A stretch of DNA of 64,000 bases from Phytophthora sp. 'mugwort'. Its lineage: Eukaryota > Oomycota > Peronosporomycetes > Peronosporales > Peronosporaceae. Positions 43,895 through 55,819 of this stretch are shown here, piece after piece. Numbering within the stretch: position 1 is the stretch's first letter; every line of letters starts with the position of its first letter. The stretch spans positions 1,054,001-1,118,000 of the forward strand of contig JAUCEF010000007.1 of assembly GCA_033558025.1 (NCBI GenBank), given 5' to 3'. The position numbers were made by a program, and so were the translations under genes. Under the pieces are notes generated by a model. It ran no database searches. It was not told the DNA's origin and worked only from the letters and a program-made list of their open reading frames with translations.

Positions 43895-44701
43895 TCATGG
43901 TTCATCGAAAGTCAGGGCGACTACTCCTACCAGCACGATCAAAACACTGATAGCATGTGTGCACATTTTTGCCGTACTACGAAGTTTTGCTATGATCCCG
44001 ATTCCGTCTCGCTGTCTGGTGAGTGTCTCCTCTTCGGCAACGAACGCATTCGCCCGTTCCAAGCGAGCAAGGAAGGCTACCTTTGTAGCTTTCTCCTCAC
44101 CAAGAAGGATTTGAGGAAGCGCGTCAGCGGGTAGAAGTTGCACCGTGGAATTTATCCGGAGCGCCAGTGCCAGAATGACCTCTTCGGCGTTTTCCTTTCC
44201 AATGCGGATGCCCACGAGGTGACGCACCAGTTCGTCGCACACAGCAAACCCGGGCGGCTTGTCGTTCTCGGAGGAATTGTCCTCCCAGTTCGAACACTGT
44301 CGCATGAAGCGACTGGCCAACAAGTACGTGGTCGATAGACCCTTGCATCGGAGATGAAACGCGGTGTGGTCGTCCATGCCCGGGATCGACATGAAGTCCG
44401 ATGGCTCGGGTCTGTAGATTCTACAAACGCTCGCGTCGCGGCGGGATCCGAGAATCGGAATCCGAGGTACTGGAGCGAATAATTGATCGGAAGGTTATCT
44501 ATCCTAGTCATCATCAAAGACGCGTTGTTGTTGTCGAGAGGTTCGTTGTCGAACACCACGACTTGGCTTAAAGGCTGTTAACGTGGCGTTGAAAGGTAAA
44601 CGCGGATAATACAAAAGGATACTCACGCGCGATTTTGCGCCCAGAACGCCGTCCTTTATGTGCCTGGCTACGAAATCCTGCAGCGTGTACTTGCGCCCCA
44701 T
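43895..44701 (-). pseudogene. ORF with C-terminal membrane helix, probable spliced or frameshifted gene
   Basis: The minus strand begins at ATG 44701 (MGRKYTLQDFVARHIKDGVL), reaches a good donor (GTGAGT, near 44628), and resumes with LDNNNASLMMTRIDNLPINY (near 44530) and, in another frame, DFMSIPGMDDHTAFHLRCKG down to a stop at 43895. The last 25 residues form a hydrophobic segment (AISVLIVLVGVVALTF). I could not fit a single intron that keeps phase, so it is either spliced in a way I cannot see or frameshifted. No family was recognised. It is the outermost gene of the leftward block. Confidence 0.4.
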
Positions 44702-44874
44702 GGCGCGACTGAGGGGAAATGATGAGGACCCCCGCCAGCCGGCCACAAAAATCTCAATGTTTGTATGACCAAGTGCAGCAAACGTTCATCCAATGATCGT
44801 GCACTTTGCGAACACGGATGAATAGTTGGCTAAAATAATTTTGAATTTCCGTTGGCGCGCGACCACATTCGAAG
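44702..44874. other. Short spacer, possible edge of the SET/helicase block
   Basis: I searched for a copy of the palindrome arm or of the 40-bp minisatellite here and saw none, so the right boundary of the block is unknown. Confidence 0.4.
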
Positions 44875-45096
44875 ATGGACGACAACGCCATGCGCCAAGA
44901 ACTCTTCGCCGAGCTGCGCGCCACTGTTCGCGCGGCAAGGGAGGATGCCGCTGCTGCCCGTGTGGAGACGGCCGCTGCTCGCGTGGAGACCGATGCTGTA
45001 CGAGAGCAAGCAGAGCGTCGCGTGGATGAAGCTCGAGCGGAGACGGTCCCCCCGGGCCCGCACAAGCGAGCGCAAAGCATCGGAGGTAGAGGCAAA
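44875..45096 (+). CDS. Small coiled-coil ORF cut by the tRNA region
   Basis: ATG 44875 starts a strongly helical frame (MRQELFAELRATVRAAREDA, then repeated AAARVET units). After about 56 residues the text becomes basic low complexity and the frame then runs antisense through the tRNA-like sequence. The first 56 codons resemble the N-termini of oomycete gag-like proteins. It is probably a truncated transposon gene. Confidence 0.3.
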
Positions 45097-45102
45097 AGAA
45101 GA

Positions 45103-45173
45103 GCCCCCAGGCGGGATCGAACCACCGACCTTTCGTTTACAGAGCGTGTGCTCTACCACTAAGCTATAGGGGC
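45103..45173 (-). tRNA. tRNA-Thr(UGU)-like, anticodon stem degenerate
   Basis: A 71-nt cloverleaf reads on the minus strand. The acceptor arms GCCCCTA and TGGGGGC pair except for one wobble. The D-arm has the A box TAGCTTAGTGG and the T-arm has the B box GGTTCGATCC. The anticodon loop TCTGTAA gives UGU (Thr). The anticodon stem has at least three mismatches (CACGC against ACGAA), so it is probably a decayed gene. It shares its upstream flank with the copy at 59808. Confidence 0.6.
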
Positions 45174-45330
45174 CTATTAATAGCACAACAACAAACACGA
45201 AAAACAAAAAATGACAAAACCACATCAAATATTCAAGCACTACGCAAACATCAACGCGCACGCAAGACACACCACACATTTTGCACCCCGCCATTCAACC
45301 ACGTCAGCAATATCAACGATAACTCGACTC
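45174..45330 (-). repeat. Upstream flank repeated at both tRNA-Thr-like loci
   Basis: The 65 bp next to the tRNA 5' end (from CCTATTAATAGCACAACAAC to ATCAAATATTCAAG) are identical to 59879-59943. The next ~100 bp are similar. The two copies lie 14.7 kb apart in the same orientation. Confidence 0.8.
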
Positions 45331-45992
45331 ATGCCCAGGGATCGGTCCGTCTCGCCGATCTTGTTTTATGATGTTGTGATGCCACTGCAAGTTACCGCTA
45401 CGTCACACCGACGCAATGGCGGACCAGAGGTCGCTAGATGCTCGCGTTTCAGCGTCGCTGTATGTGGGTGCAGTTTTGGGCGGGGTGGTGCTGGTTGCGT
45501 TGGTGTGGTGTCCGCTTCAGTCGGCAAGCTTTTGTTTGCTCGGTTGAATGGTTGAAAATGTTGTCGGGGGAATAGCTCAGTTGTAGAGCCATTTGTAATT
45601 TGCCGGCTACCCCACAAGTGCACATAGACAGGCCCATACCTGCTACTGCGCTTTCAAGCTTCGGTCCCTCCAGTCCCCTGTTGTCGTTTCTCCACCTCAG
45701 CCTATCTGTAGTGCTGTCGCCTCACCTGACTACCGGACTTTAAGACCCCGCCCCGCGCCGCGACACCACCACCACGCTAAGCCGTCGTGCTGCCGCCGCC
45801 GAAGAACTAAGTCGTCGCGACTCCCAATCGAGCCGCTCCCTTGAAGCTGTTGCCGAGTTTGCGTCTGTGACCCTAGGAGGTCAGAGGAGTGCGGCCTAGC
45901 CCTACCGTAAAGGGGGGAACGTGACAGCTGCGAGAGAGCAGCTGGAAGAAGAAACGCCCGAACTGGTCCGCCAGCCTTCGCAACTCATCATC

Positions 45993-47949
45993 ATGGCGGC
46001 TCCCCGTCGTGACCAGACTTGGCATGCTGAGTGGCGAAACAAGGCCCCACAGGTCGAATTCTCGTTGCCCACCGATGACGCACTCGCGTCAGCGGAAAAG
46101 GCTATGTTGGATCCCGAGCGCAACGCTGATGACAAGAAAGCAGCTGCTCTACGTGGAGTTCCCCAGCTCGTCTCGAGTGAGTTGACCTACTCCATGTGGA
46201 TTCCTGCGCGAGACCTGACCGCCACGTTCTCTGATACGGAGATCATGACCTCGCTCGGATCGGATACGCAACCGGCCATCTCGTCGGCCAACGTCAGCCA
46301 TCTGCGCGATTTCAAGACCATCCGGAACGCTGGCATCAGCTTTGTATGCACTGATCAAGCTATCGCATCCAAGTTGGGTGGCCAGACGCTGTCGATCTGT
46401 GACCGAAACTATCGGGTTCAACCGTACTCCAAGTACTCCAGCTAGTACTATGTCGACTTGCAGCGCCTGCCTGACGAGGTCGATGACAGCGAGATCTACG
46501 ACTGGTTCGCCGCACATGGGACACCACCGGTGTTCATCTGCCCTAGTCGTACGATTCGCGGTCTGAAGTCACGCAGCCGCCGAGTGTACTTCATCCACAA
46601 GTCCTCGCCCGAGTCGCTGATGCTTACGCCAACGACGCCGTTGCGAGAAATCAAGTTCGGTGACCATGGATACGCGGTGGTCAATCACCGCATCCGTGCG
46701 TTCAACCACGGCACGCCGCCCTTCCTGAAGGCGATGCATGAGAAACGCAAGGCTCACCCATCAGCATCTAAGTCAGTCGACCATGCGGCACATCAGGCTT
46801 CCTCGAAGCCAGCTGTTGCCACGAGCGTCGAAGCCAATGGCACGCCTATGGAAACGTCGGACGCCGAGTACGAGCCATCCGAGCCTAATGGCTCAGAAGT
46901 GAGTGACTCGGAAACCAGTTCAGGCAGCGCTATGGAAGGTGTTGAAGGAGAAACTGTCGGAGACGGGATCACAGTCCAGCCCAATTCTATCTGGCCATCG
47001 GATGAAGAACCTCCAAATTTTCCCACTGGCTCGATCAAGCGAAGGACCGAGAGCCGGCGCGTATCTTGCGCGCCAAGCAACTTGTATTTGGCAAGATGTC
47101 CACTCCCACAGCCAAGGCAAAGGAACTACCCCCGTCCCAGACTGGCTATCCAGTACTGGCATCCACGAACCAGTATGAGTGGCTGAGTGAGGGAGATGGT
47201 GGCAATGTCCCACCTGATCAGGATATGACTCTCTGGGACAGTACTCAGATCCCGCCCTCCCCGGTTGCCTCGTATGTCAAGCTGTCCAAGCCTGCCGAAA
47301 AGATACTCAACAGCGCTGCGATCAAGTACCCTGCAGAGACGATCACCCTCAATGACCTCTGCGACGTCATCGAATCGTATCTGACGGAGTTCTCGAACAC
47401 CTCAGATGCCGATAGCAGCTTGTACGGGATCCAAGCCCAACTAGCGTCCATCGCTTTTTATTAGACACCTCGGCTCCCGGTAACTATCAGCCTCTTCGCA
47501 GCAAGACGTTTGGCCACGCAGTACTCCGAATGATCTCCACGAAGCTAGACTCCTCGGCGAAGGACTACTCGCTCAAGAACAAGTTGTCCGAGCTCTTCCC
47601 GGACGCCGACGACCTAAGCCCAGAAGTCGTGCTGCAGAGCCTTTGCTCTACCCCAAACGAGTTCTGGCTCCGAACGCGACTGGCCGAGGTTGATCTTGCG
47701 TTGCAAATGATTGCTCCAAGCATCTATATGGATCCGGTCAAGGTCTGCGCTCTAATCCAAGAAGAAGCTACTACGCTGCCCCATCCGATGTGGCACCTCT
47801 GGGACGATCGCACCCTAGGGGTACTGGTAACCTCGCCGTTGGCAACTCGACTCCTTGATGGCCCGTTGCCGGACCACTTACGCCAATGCATCGCTGATCT
47901 CCAGCAAGCGGCTTCAGCAGTAGCCAACTCGGGTAGCCCTTCTCTCTAA
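45993..47949 (+). pseudogene. LINE ORF1
   Basis: ATG 45993 starts a frame that crosses one TAG at 46443 and continues through a region with RNA-recognition-like text (LPDEVDDSEIYDWFAAHGTP). Its acidic Ser-rich linker follows (46800-47040). Two frame changes (near 47060 and 47460) lead to a helical C-terminus (LFPDADDLSPEVVLQSL) that ends 2 bp before ORF2 starts. About 650 residues. LINE ORF1 products bind the element RNA. Confidence 0.65.
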
Positions 47950-47950
47950 T

Positions 47951-50900
47951 GGGAATTGGGCCCTGAGAGGGTTCTCGCTGAATGCTAACGGCATGAACCG
48001 GACCTCAAGGAGCTCGCTTCACTACTTCTCTAAGACCTTTCACAAGATCGGTCTTCAGGAGACGTGCTTCACCGGGCCTTTCAACTACCAGCGCTTGAAC
48101 AGATCTGGAGGCAAACCTCGCGGTTTAATTCCAGCTTTTGGTCGCAAGAACATATGACTACATACACAGAGCACGCTGGTGTGGGCTTACTACTCACGCC
48201 GACATGCCCTGTTCAAGATATCCAAGACGTTACCCTCCTTCATGTTAGCTCGGCTGATATGATGGATCGGTACTTACTACTACGCGGCACTCTGGACTTG
48301 AAAGAGACGTACATTCATGTGGTGTATGCCCCCGTTAAAGGCCAGAAGCGGCCAACCTTCTCTAAGAACCTTCCAAGAGACTTCGACGATGATGTGCTGC
48401 ACATTGTCATGGCGACTTCAACACGGTGATGTCAAGCCAACTGGACCAAGCCAACCACACCGACCGGAATCGGTCGCGGGGACGAACCGAGCTGCTGGAC
48501 TGGATGCAAGCTATCAACGTTGTGGATGCATGGCGCCTGGAACATCCGACGCTCGTCGAGTTCACCAGCCCCAACTCCAGCTCAAGGTTAGACTACGTGA
48601 TGCTAAGCTCCCAGCTCTTCTACTCGGCCATGCAGGGCATTCTGCACGACTTTCGCAATCGCTCCAATATGGGTGACCACTGCGGCATCGACTTTTCGAC
48701 TCAGATCTGCTGTTTTTCGGCCGGCTAAAAAAAAACCCTGGCGCTGCCCAGAATGGATCATCCAGCTTCCTGAAGCGCAGCAGTATCTCCAAGAATCGCT
48801 GATCAAGTTGGCAGACATGCTCCATGCACCAACGGACTCCCACTACAACCCGGGCTGCCTACTCGACGAGCACAAGCGTCGAAACACATCTTCCTGCACG
48901 AGTTATTTGAATCCCGGAAGAATGCTCGCCAGCGCGAACTTGAGGAACTGCACCTGGAAATCAATGATCTGCAGCACCGCCAAGCGACGGAGCCTACCGA
49001 TGATCAACGCCGGCGGCTGACTGAAAAGAGGGCACTACTGGAGGTCAAGATGAAGGTGATAAAGTTTTACGCATCGAAGAAGAAGTTTGCCTCCGACCTC
49101 CATGATTCTGAACGAGGTACCAAGTACTTCTTCCGACCGCCTCAGATCCTGCACAATACTCCGATTCCTGTCAATTCGCCGGAGGAGTTGGAAGTCATGC
49201 GCCAGGAGTTCAACCAGTTTTGGTCCGGGATCTATCGTTCACCTTCAAGGGAGTTCCATCATGACAAGCCGAAATGGGATCGCATGAAGCTGGCCCAGAT
49301 CCTTGAACACACGACCAAGCATCTGACGCCGAAGCGAGCTGCCTATCTTGACAGTCCACTCACAGCAAATGACTTCTACTGGGCTATCAAGCATACGTCG
49401 TCGGGGAAGGCCCCAGGACCCGATGGGTTACCTCTGGCCTACTACTAACTGATGGGCCTCTTTGGAGCCGTATCCTGGACATTGTCTACGCGGCTCAACT
49501 GGAGAAAGACAGGATGTCCAAATTCCAGCGTCGCGGCTAAGTCTGCTTGCTATACAAGAAGGGAGACCGTAAAGAGCCTGGGAACTACAGACCCATTACC
49601 CTCCTCAACGTCGATGCCAAGCTGGGCCCCAAGATACTGTCATACCGTCTGGGAACTGTGCTAGACAGTCTCCTATTTCTGACCAGTATGGCTTCGTGCC
49701 TGGGCGCGATATTCGTCATGCTCACCTGCGACTTCAAGCACTCATGAAAGTGTATGAAGACGATGATGCGGTGGCTGGTGCGTGCTTGTCTTTGCCAAGA
49801 CCTTCGACAGCGTGGTGTGGGATGCCCTTGACATGATCCTCGAGCACTTCCGCTTCGGCGAAGTGTGTCGTCGTTGGGTATGCGTGATGTTTCCTGGGAC
49901 TTTGGTGGCGCTACTATTCAACGGTAGCCCACTTTCGACCTTTGAATTAGGGAGAGGCTGCGGCAAGGAGACCCTCTCTCCCCGGGTCTGTTCGTGCTTT
50001 ACGTGGAACCTTTGCTGAACTTGATTCGCGCCAAGATGAAGGATGCTGAACTTCGGTGTGGAGACTCTTCGGTGGTCCATACAGTTATCAGCTTTGCTGA
50101 TGACTGCACTGGACTACTGAGGGACCTGCGGGATACTCAGCGTCTACTGGACTTGGTGGATCTCTTCTGTGAGGCATCGGGCATGGTGCTGAACAAGAAC
50201 AAGACCGTGGTGCTGCCGTTCCCCCTGGAACAGTTCCCCTGGAACAGTGAAACCGACAGCATCCGTGAGGAACTACAGCAATTGGGACTAAAGGTTGTTG
50301 GGAACAACGACTCGGCCAAACTGCTTGGTATATACTACGGTCCCAAGCTCACAGACGCGGCACGGCTACAGCACATATTGGCGGACATGCAGACAAGGTG
50401 TTCACTGTGGAAGTACCGGGCACGCACTCTGCGAGGACAAGTGGTTATCCTACAACAGATCATCTTGCCTGTTCTCTGGTACACGGCCAGTGTCTGTTAC
50501 ATACCTGAACTGGTTTCCAAGTCCAAGTCCAGGACATGATAGTACGGTTCATGACCCAGTCTTCTACGTCGAACATTGTGCCCCGAGCTTGGTGGACGTT
50601 GCCCATGCACATGGGAGGCCTCGGCTTAACGCCTGTGAAAACGATGATCGAGGGGCTCCAACTACACATGCTCTGCAAGCTGCTCATGGCCGTACGCCAG
50701 TCACCGGATGATGTACCCTCATGGTCCGCCCCAGTCATTGCGCTGTTTGACTCCGTGATGAAACCTTGGGGACGCGACTTTGACATCCTGTACGCGCCGG
50801 TCTGGAACAGCCCTCATCATGTGGTGTCTCGACGGCTAAGACAATGGAGACCGCTTGGTTTGTATTGGCACCAGGTTCCCTCCCTTTGGAACACCAAACT

Positions 50901-52170
50901 GCGCCCCAAGTTCACTCGCAACATGACCAAGTTTGACAAGTTGACAATGCCGCTGCTGGACAATGTGGATATCACGACTGCAACCAAGACGCCCAAGACC
51001 CTGCGAGCCGCAAACCTGGAAATTGTCCAAGACCTTATTCGCTTAAAAGTTTATCGGATATCTGACTTGTTTGAGCTTAGTGGATACCCGCCTCAAGCCG
51101 CCAAGCTATCCCAAGTCATCCGTGAGCATGGCCAGCCTGGGCGTGCTAACAGCGTGAGCTTCTGCGGATCTTTCTTAACTAAGATTGACTCGCTGTTACG
51201 ACCGTTGGCCAACATGCCCATTGGACCCCGCCCAAGCCACACTACGGCTGCGCACTCCATACTTGGAGCTTCAGTGGCTATGACGTCGCTGATCTCACGG
51301 TGTCGTTAATACGCAAGCTCCTGGTTCAGTACAAGGTACCCGGCCTGCCAACGACTGCACTTGGCCTTGAACAAGCGCCTCCCGCAAATGTATGGGGCAG
51401 GGATCTAAAGATGAACAAGCACGTACTACCAGTGAACGCAGACTTGCTGTACAGACTTCAAAGCACTTTGGGTGGGATTTAGGCTGCAGCACGTGCAAGG
51501 CGCTATGACTCGCTGCCATCATGGGTGTGGAGTCATTGAAACCGTCCCCCATCGCTTTTGGTATTGTGACTTTGCGGCAACCGTATGGGCGGAATGGCTT
51601 GAGGTGTTCCAACAGTGGTTTGAGTCTCCCATTGAGTGGGCTACTGTGGTCTACTTCGCGGACATCATGCCTACGCCCCGAGCCAAAAAGGACTTTGGTT
51701 ACAGCCTCTTTGCGGTCTTCCACATAGTGAGAGTTGTGGTACTTCGCTGCCTATGGACGCACCGCAATGGCATCCGCTTCCACGAGTATGAACCAAGTCT
51801 CAACGGCGTCAAGGCTCGGGTGCACGCCCTGATTGACCTTCATGTTGCTGCCTTATGGCAGGCAACCCAGGCGCAAGCAATAAGACAGTCCACGCAGGTG
51901 AGTAGGCAACTACACACCTTATTGCGAGGACTGCCTGTGTCGGCACCCTTCGATGACAATGGCCCAAGCGACCACGAGGCGGAAACCCGTCAGCAGGACT
52001 CCTTACTCGCGGACATGTTGAACCACGACAGGGAAGAGACGTCCGGAGCGTTGGCGCCCTTCACGACTGCAGATCCAAGCGATTGCGGGGTGGAAACCCG
52101 TCAGCGGGGCTCCTTTCCCGCGGCCATGTTGAACCGTAGCCGGGAAGAGACGCCTGTGGCCCGAAGGTAA
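47951..52170 (+). pseudogene. LINE ORF2: endonuclease, reverse transcriptase, zinc motif
   Basis: The endonuclease starts with FSLNANGM and IGLQETCF near 47980. It continues with the Mg-site strand (in shifted frames, near 48400), DWMQAINVVDAWRLEHPT and SSRLDYVMLSSQ (48426-48728). The reverse transcriptase has SSGKAPGPDGLPLAYY (near 49400), GDRKEPGNYRPITLLNVDAK (49547-49747) and the catalytic box FADDCTGLL (near 50095). The C-terminal domain has a zinc pattern C-x3-C then H-x4-C (CHHGCGVIETVPHRFWYC, near 51520). At least eight frame changes or stops are visible. Confidence 0.85.
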
Positions 52171-53039
52171 GTCAACAAGCTCAAGGCTTCATCCTGGTGT
52201 CTTACAATCCGCCGCCGGCGTGCTCGGCCATTACTGTCTTCAGTCTCCACCACTTTCACGCCCATACGCCAAGTTCCCGGCTCCATTTGCCGATCGCTTA
52301 GCGGGCGTTGCCTTATGTCTGCTGTACCCGAAGGTGGTGTGGATTTTTGAACCCAGGCGGGGCCCCGCGTTGGTGGACAGGCGGGTGAAGAACGCGACAC
52401 GCTACAGACGCTTACGCGTGTTATGGCATGCGCGACATCACTGGACTACTCTTTGGGTCGAGGTCTTGAGCGGCGCCACACTCCCGAGCCGCGCGTACTA
52501 CCCTCTCAAGAACTACCGGGTCTAACCGTGCTTCTAGGCCTACAGCCCATGAGACGGCGCCCAGTAGCCCCCAAGACCACCAGTCCAGTCACAAGACCAG
52601 ATATCCCAACCATCGCGGCCAAACCCCAACCATCGTCCGAAAGGTTTGGTCGGCCCAGGGATTGAATGAACCCTGGCCGCTTCCGTCCGACACTGGATGC
52701 TTAACCAGCTGAGCTATCTGAGCTCACTAGAAGTAGGTGGCTCACCACCACCTGGTTCATCGGGTTATACTTGGTTTTTGTATAGAACCCATCGGAAAGG
52801 TCCTGCGCAAATGTCCAACTCGGCCCAGAGACGACTCCGGACGTCCACCAGTTTCCTCCTGGACACAAAAATGGGTCCTTCAGGGTACTCACTTTCGAGA
52901 ATGGACCTTTTTTGGACACCAATTGGATAGTTCGTACCCAATTGTTGGGTCCACATGACCCAAATCGATCCCAAAGAGCATGTAGGGTAGCTAAGTAGGT
53001 TGCTTACTAGCCTTAAAGTGTAATGTATTTTTGTTAATC
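52171..53039. other. LINE 3' side and unassigned spacer
   Basis: It includes the tRNA-derived segment at 52654-52727. The remaining bases (52730-53039) show no frame or motif I could assign. Confidence 0.4.
52654..52727 (-). repeat. tRNA-derived SINE-like head
   Basis: The minus strand reads a good A box (TAGCTCAGCTGGTTAAGC) and, about 35 bp on, a B-box-like GGTTCATTCAATCC. The T-stem pairs (CCAGG with CCTGG). The acceptor arms do not pair, so it is not a functional tRNA. A tRNA-derived SINE head is the likely origin. Confidence 0.4.
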
Positions 53040-54832
53040 AGACAAGACATACTTCGACGATATATTCGTCCGCAGTCGGCAGAGCACGGAAAGACTGATG
53101 TGGAGTACCACATTGAGCACCGGCGAGCGGTGCTCGAGTGCATGCGCACACACAAGTTGTATGCCAACATTGACGAGTGGGGCTTCGGCGCTGAAGAGAT
53201 CCCCTTTCTGGGATGCTTCATTGGGAAGCAAGGCCTTCGAGCGGATCCCGCTAAGGTCAAGGCCATTGCAGACTGGCCGGTTCCAAAGAACCGGAAAGAC
53301 TTACGGAAGCGGGTTGGCCTGGCCAATTACTTGCTCAAGTACAGCAAGTCTATGCTGAGATGGCACGGCCACTGTCCAATCTCCTTAAGAAGGATGTGGA
53401 CTGGTGTTGAGACGCCGGACATTAAACGGCTTTTAAAGCCAGTAAGGAGACTCTCCTTCCGGCGCCGATCCTGGCGCTGCCAGATCCTGATCGTCCTTTC
53501 AGTGGCGTCTGTGACGCGTCGGACTTTGCCATCGGCAGTGCTTTGTTGCAAGCAGACGATAAAGAATGTGAACGCGTGATCGCGTTTGATTTTCGCCAGC
53601 TTAAGGCTGCTAAGACGAACTATCCAGTTCATGACAAAGAGCCACTTGTGATGAAGTATGCGCTCGTCAAATTCAGGGCTCGCCTGCTCGGCTCCAAGCC
53701 GTTTGTGATCTACACTGATCATGCGTCGCTACGCACTGCGACGCAGTCGCCTCATCTCTCTCAGAGAATGGCCCGTTGGCTCTCCTTCTTTGCGGAGTAC
53801 AACTTCGAGGTGAAGTACAAGCCTGGCAGGCAGAACATCTTGGCCGATGCGTTATTACGCAGACCAGACTATGAGGTCGCTCACGTCACGACGGTGACTT
53901 CGTCTGTGACAGACTTGACCCGCGCTGCGTACGGGCGCGACGTGTCCTGCGTAGCTCTGCTACATGCACTAGGAAACGCGGAGTCTAACCCAGACATTAA
54001 TCTGTCGGCGCTGTTGCGAGCGACGCTACATCAATACACTCTCGATGGTGGCCTATTGTACTACGCTACTGACCCAGAAGACATCCCACGTGTCGTCGTT
54101 CCTCACGAAGAGGATCTCAAGTATCGTATCATCTATGAGGCACATGATACCCCAGTTGGCGGTCATCTCGGCCGAGAAAAGACCTACAGCTCGATGCGCT
54201 CCCACTACTAGTGGCCAAAACTTTACAAGTGGGTCAGTACGTATGTACGCACGTGTGAGACGTGTCAACAGGTTAAACCCTCGCCACGCTCGGCTGCGCC
54301 GTTGGCCAGCTTGCCTGTACCCACGAGGTGTTGGCAATCCGTGAGTATGGACTTTGTGTTCGGCCTGCCACGGATGCGGCGGGCAACACGGGCATCGTGG
54401 TCTTTGTCGACCGATTGAGCAAGATGTCTCATTTAGCGGCGGTGCCGGACTCCATCGATGGAGAAGGAACAGCCACGCTGTTCATGGACCGTGTCTTTCG
54501 ACAGCATGGCCTGCCAGAGGCAATTGGCTCGGATCGAGATCCCCGTTTCACGGGTAAGTTTGGACGTCGGTCTTTAAGATGCTCGGCACTCGACTCGGCA
54601 TGTCCACAGCGGACCACCCGCATACCGATGGTCAAACGGAACGCGTGAATCGCGTTGTCGAAGACATGCTTCGGGATGTCTGTGCGGACGGACCCAAGCA
54701 ATGGATCACCATGCTCCCACTAGTTCGCATTGAACAATGCGGTGCATGCCTCGACATTCACCCCGTTCTATTTGAACGGTCTCACACACCCACGCGTCCC
54801 GCTGACGCCACCACTCCTTGGTTCTGGGCTTA
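53040..54832 (+). pseudogene. Gypsy pol: RT end, RNase H, integrase, broken
   Basis: RT thumb and connection read HIEHRRAVLECMRTHKL and WGFGAEEIPFLGCFIGKQG. RNase H follows after a frameshift (YPVHDKEPLVMKYALVKFRA, then VIYTDHASLRTA). The integrase has its zinc-binding His-rich helix (HDTPVGGHLGREKTY, before a TAG at 54209-54211), ETCQQVKPSPRSA, the core VVFVDRLSKMSHLAAV, GSDRDPRFTGKF and DHPHTDGQTERVNR. The D,D,E residues can be located (FVDR, GSDRD, DGQTE). Stops and three frameshifts separate the parts. Confidence 0.85.
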
Positions 54833-55087
54833 GTGGGGGAGGGTGAGCCGATGGGCTAGCTGATATCAGCCCAGCTGCAGTTCGCAAGCAAATTGACACG
54901 TTCTTGTCTACGCGTTTAAGTGTCTTACGACAAGTACGCGATGCGATGGCAGAAAGCCAAGATGTTCAGAGGAACAGGCTGATGCAAAGGGCAGAAGCAA
55001 CACTGAAGTGTTTCACGTGGTGACAAAGTTTTATTTAACGCTAAAACCCTACCTACACATGCAGCGTCTGCGGTCCTTAAGACCAAG

Positions 55088-55819
55088 TTGCGCCCGCGCT
55101 TCATTGGACCTTTTAAGGTCGTGGCCAGGAAGGGCCTTGCGTACACGCTCAATCTTCCGAAGAAGATGCGTACACACCCCGTGTTTTACGTAGGCTTCCT
55201 TAAGCCGTATCGAAACCCGGCTCGGGTGAGCACGGAGGCCTTGGCGCCACAGCCGGTGGCTGGCCAAAGCGCTGGAGGCGCACGAGGAGGTCCAACTGAC
55301 CACGTAGCTCAGGGAGCGAACGGTACAGCGCTTCGAAGCGACGAGCAGAAGACTGTTCCAGGAGCTCCAGGCGGTTCGCAACCGAAACAGGAGACTGAAA
55401 CCAGTCGACCCGATGATGCACGGCATCGATCTCGTCAGCGAGACAGTCACGATTACTCGTCGCCCACTGCAGCGAGTCGAACAGGGTCTGCACCCGCCTC
55501 TCAACCGCTAGCAGATCACTGCGACTCGCAGCGCGAGGATCCAGCCGGTCATCGACCTTCACCACCGTTGCTCGATGAGCAGGGAACTTCCAACTATCAT
55601 GTGAAGCGCTTAGTGGCGCGGCGTCGTCGCCAGGGTCGTACCCAGTATCTTGTGAGGTGGAGGGGTTATCATCTCTCACAGAACTGTTGGGGGTACGAGG
55701 TTCCCCTCCGGCAAGATTGCCCTGACGTCGTGGACGCTTCGATCGACACGATCAGCAGAGCCCCGAGGGCCAGCGACCGAGGCGTCGCTCGCCTGTCGCT
55801 TCCCGGCAATAGCCGCTAG
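55088..55819 (+). CDS. Gypsy C-terminal part: SH3-like domain and chromodomain
   Basis: The open frame begins within the GPF/Y region (RPRFIGPFKVVARKGLAYTL) and THPVFYVGFLKPY. A long Gly/Ser/Pro-rich linker (about 120 residues) leads to a chromodomain (NYHVKRLVARRRRQGRTQYL, then VRWRGYHLSQNCWGYEVPL). Chromodomains direct integration of chromoviruses to modified histones. It is open, but it is only the end of a broken polyprotein. The linker overlaps long antisense frames. Confidence 0.8.
   Translation: MRPRFIGPFKVVARKGLAYTLNLPKKMRTHPVFYVGFLKPYRNPARVSTEALAPQPVAGQSAGGARGGPTDHVAQGANGTALRSDEQKTVPGAPGGSQPKQETETSRPDDARHRSRQRDSHDYSSPTAASRTGSAPASQPLADHCDSQREDPAGHRPSPPLLDEQGTSNYHVKRLVARRRRQGRTQYLVRWRGYHLSQNCWGYEVPLRQDCPDVVDASIDTISRAPRASDRGVARLSLPGNSR

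Larger units (their letters stand above)
45600..52170 (+). mobile_element. APE-type non-LTR retrotransposon (LINE), decayed
   Basis: Two long ORFs follow each other on the plus strand: ORF1 (45993-47949) and ORF2 with endonuclease, reverse transcriptase and C-terminal zinc motif (47951-52170). Stops and frameshifts occur in both. The 5' edge is placed at about 45600 because a pyrimidine-rich, unassigned leader precedes ORF1. No poly(A) tail or target-site duplication was seen at the 3' side. Confidence 0.85.

Noticed and set aside
44138..44338. Short plus frame opposite the TM-tailed ORF
   Set aside because: No motif and no start context. The minus strand reads better.
37348..44750. Polinton/Maverick or Helitron identity for the SET/helicase block
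   Set aside because: No protein-primed DNA polymerase, retroviral-type integrase, packaging ATPase or Rep/Pif1-type helicase is seen. The helicase motifs are UPF1-like.
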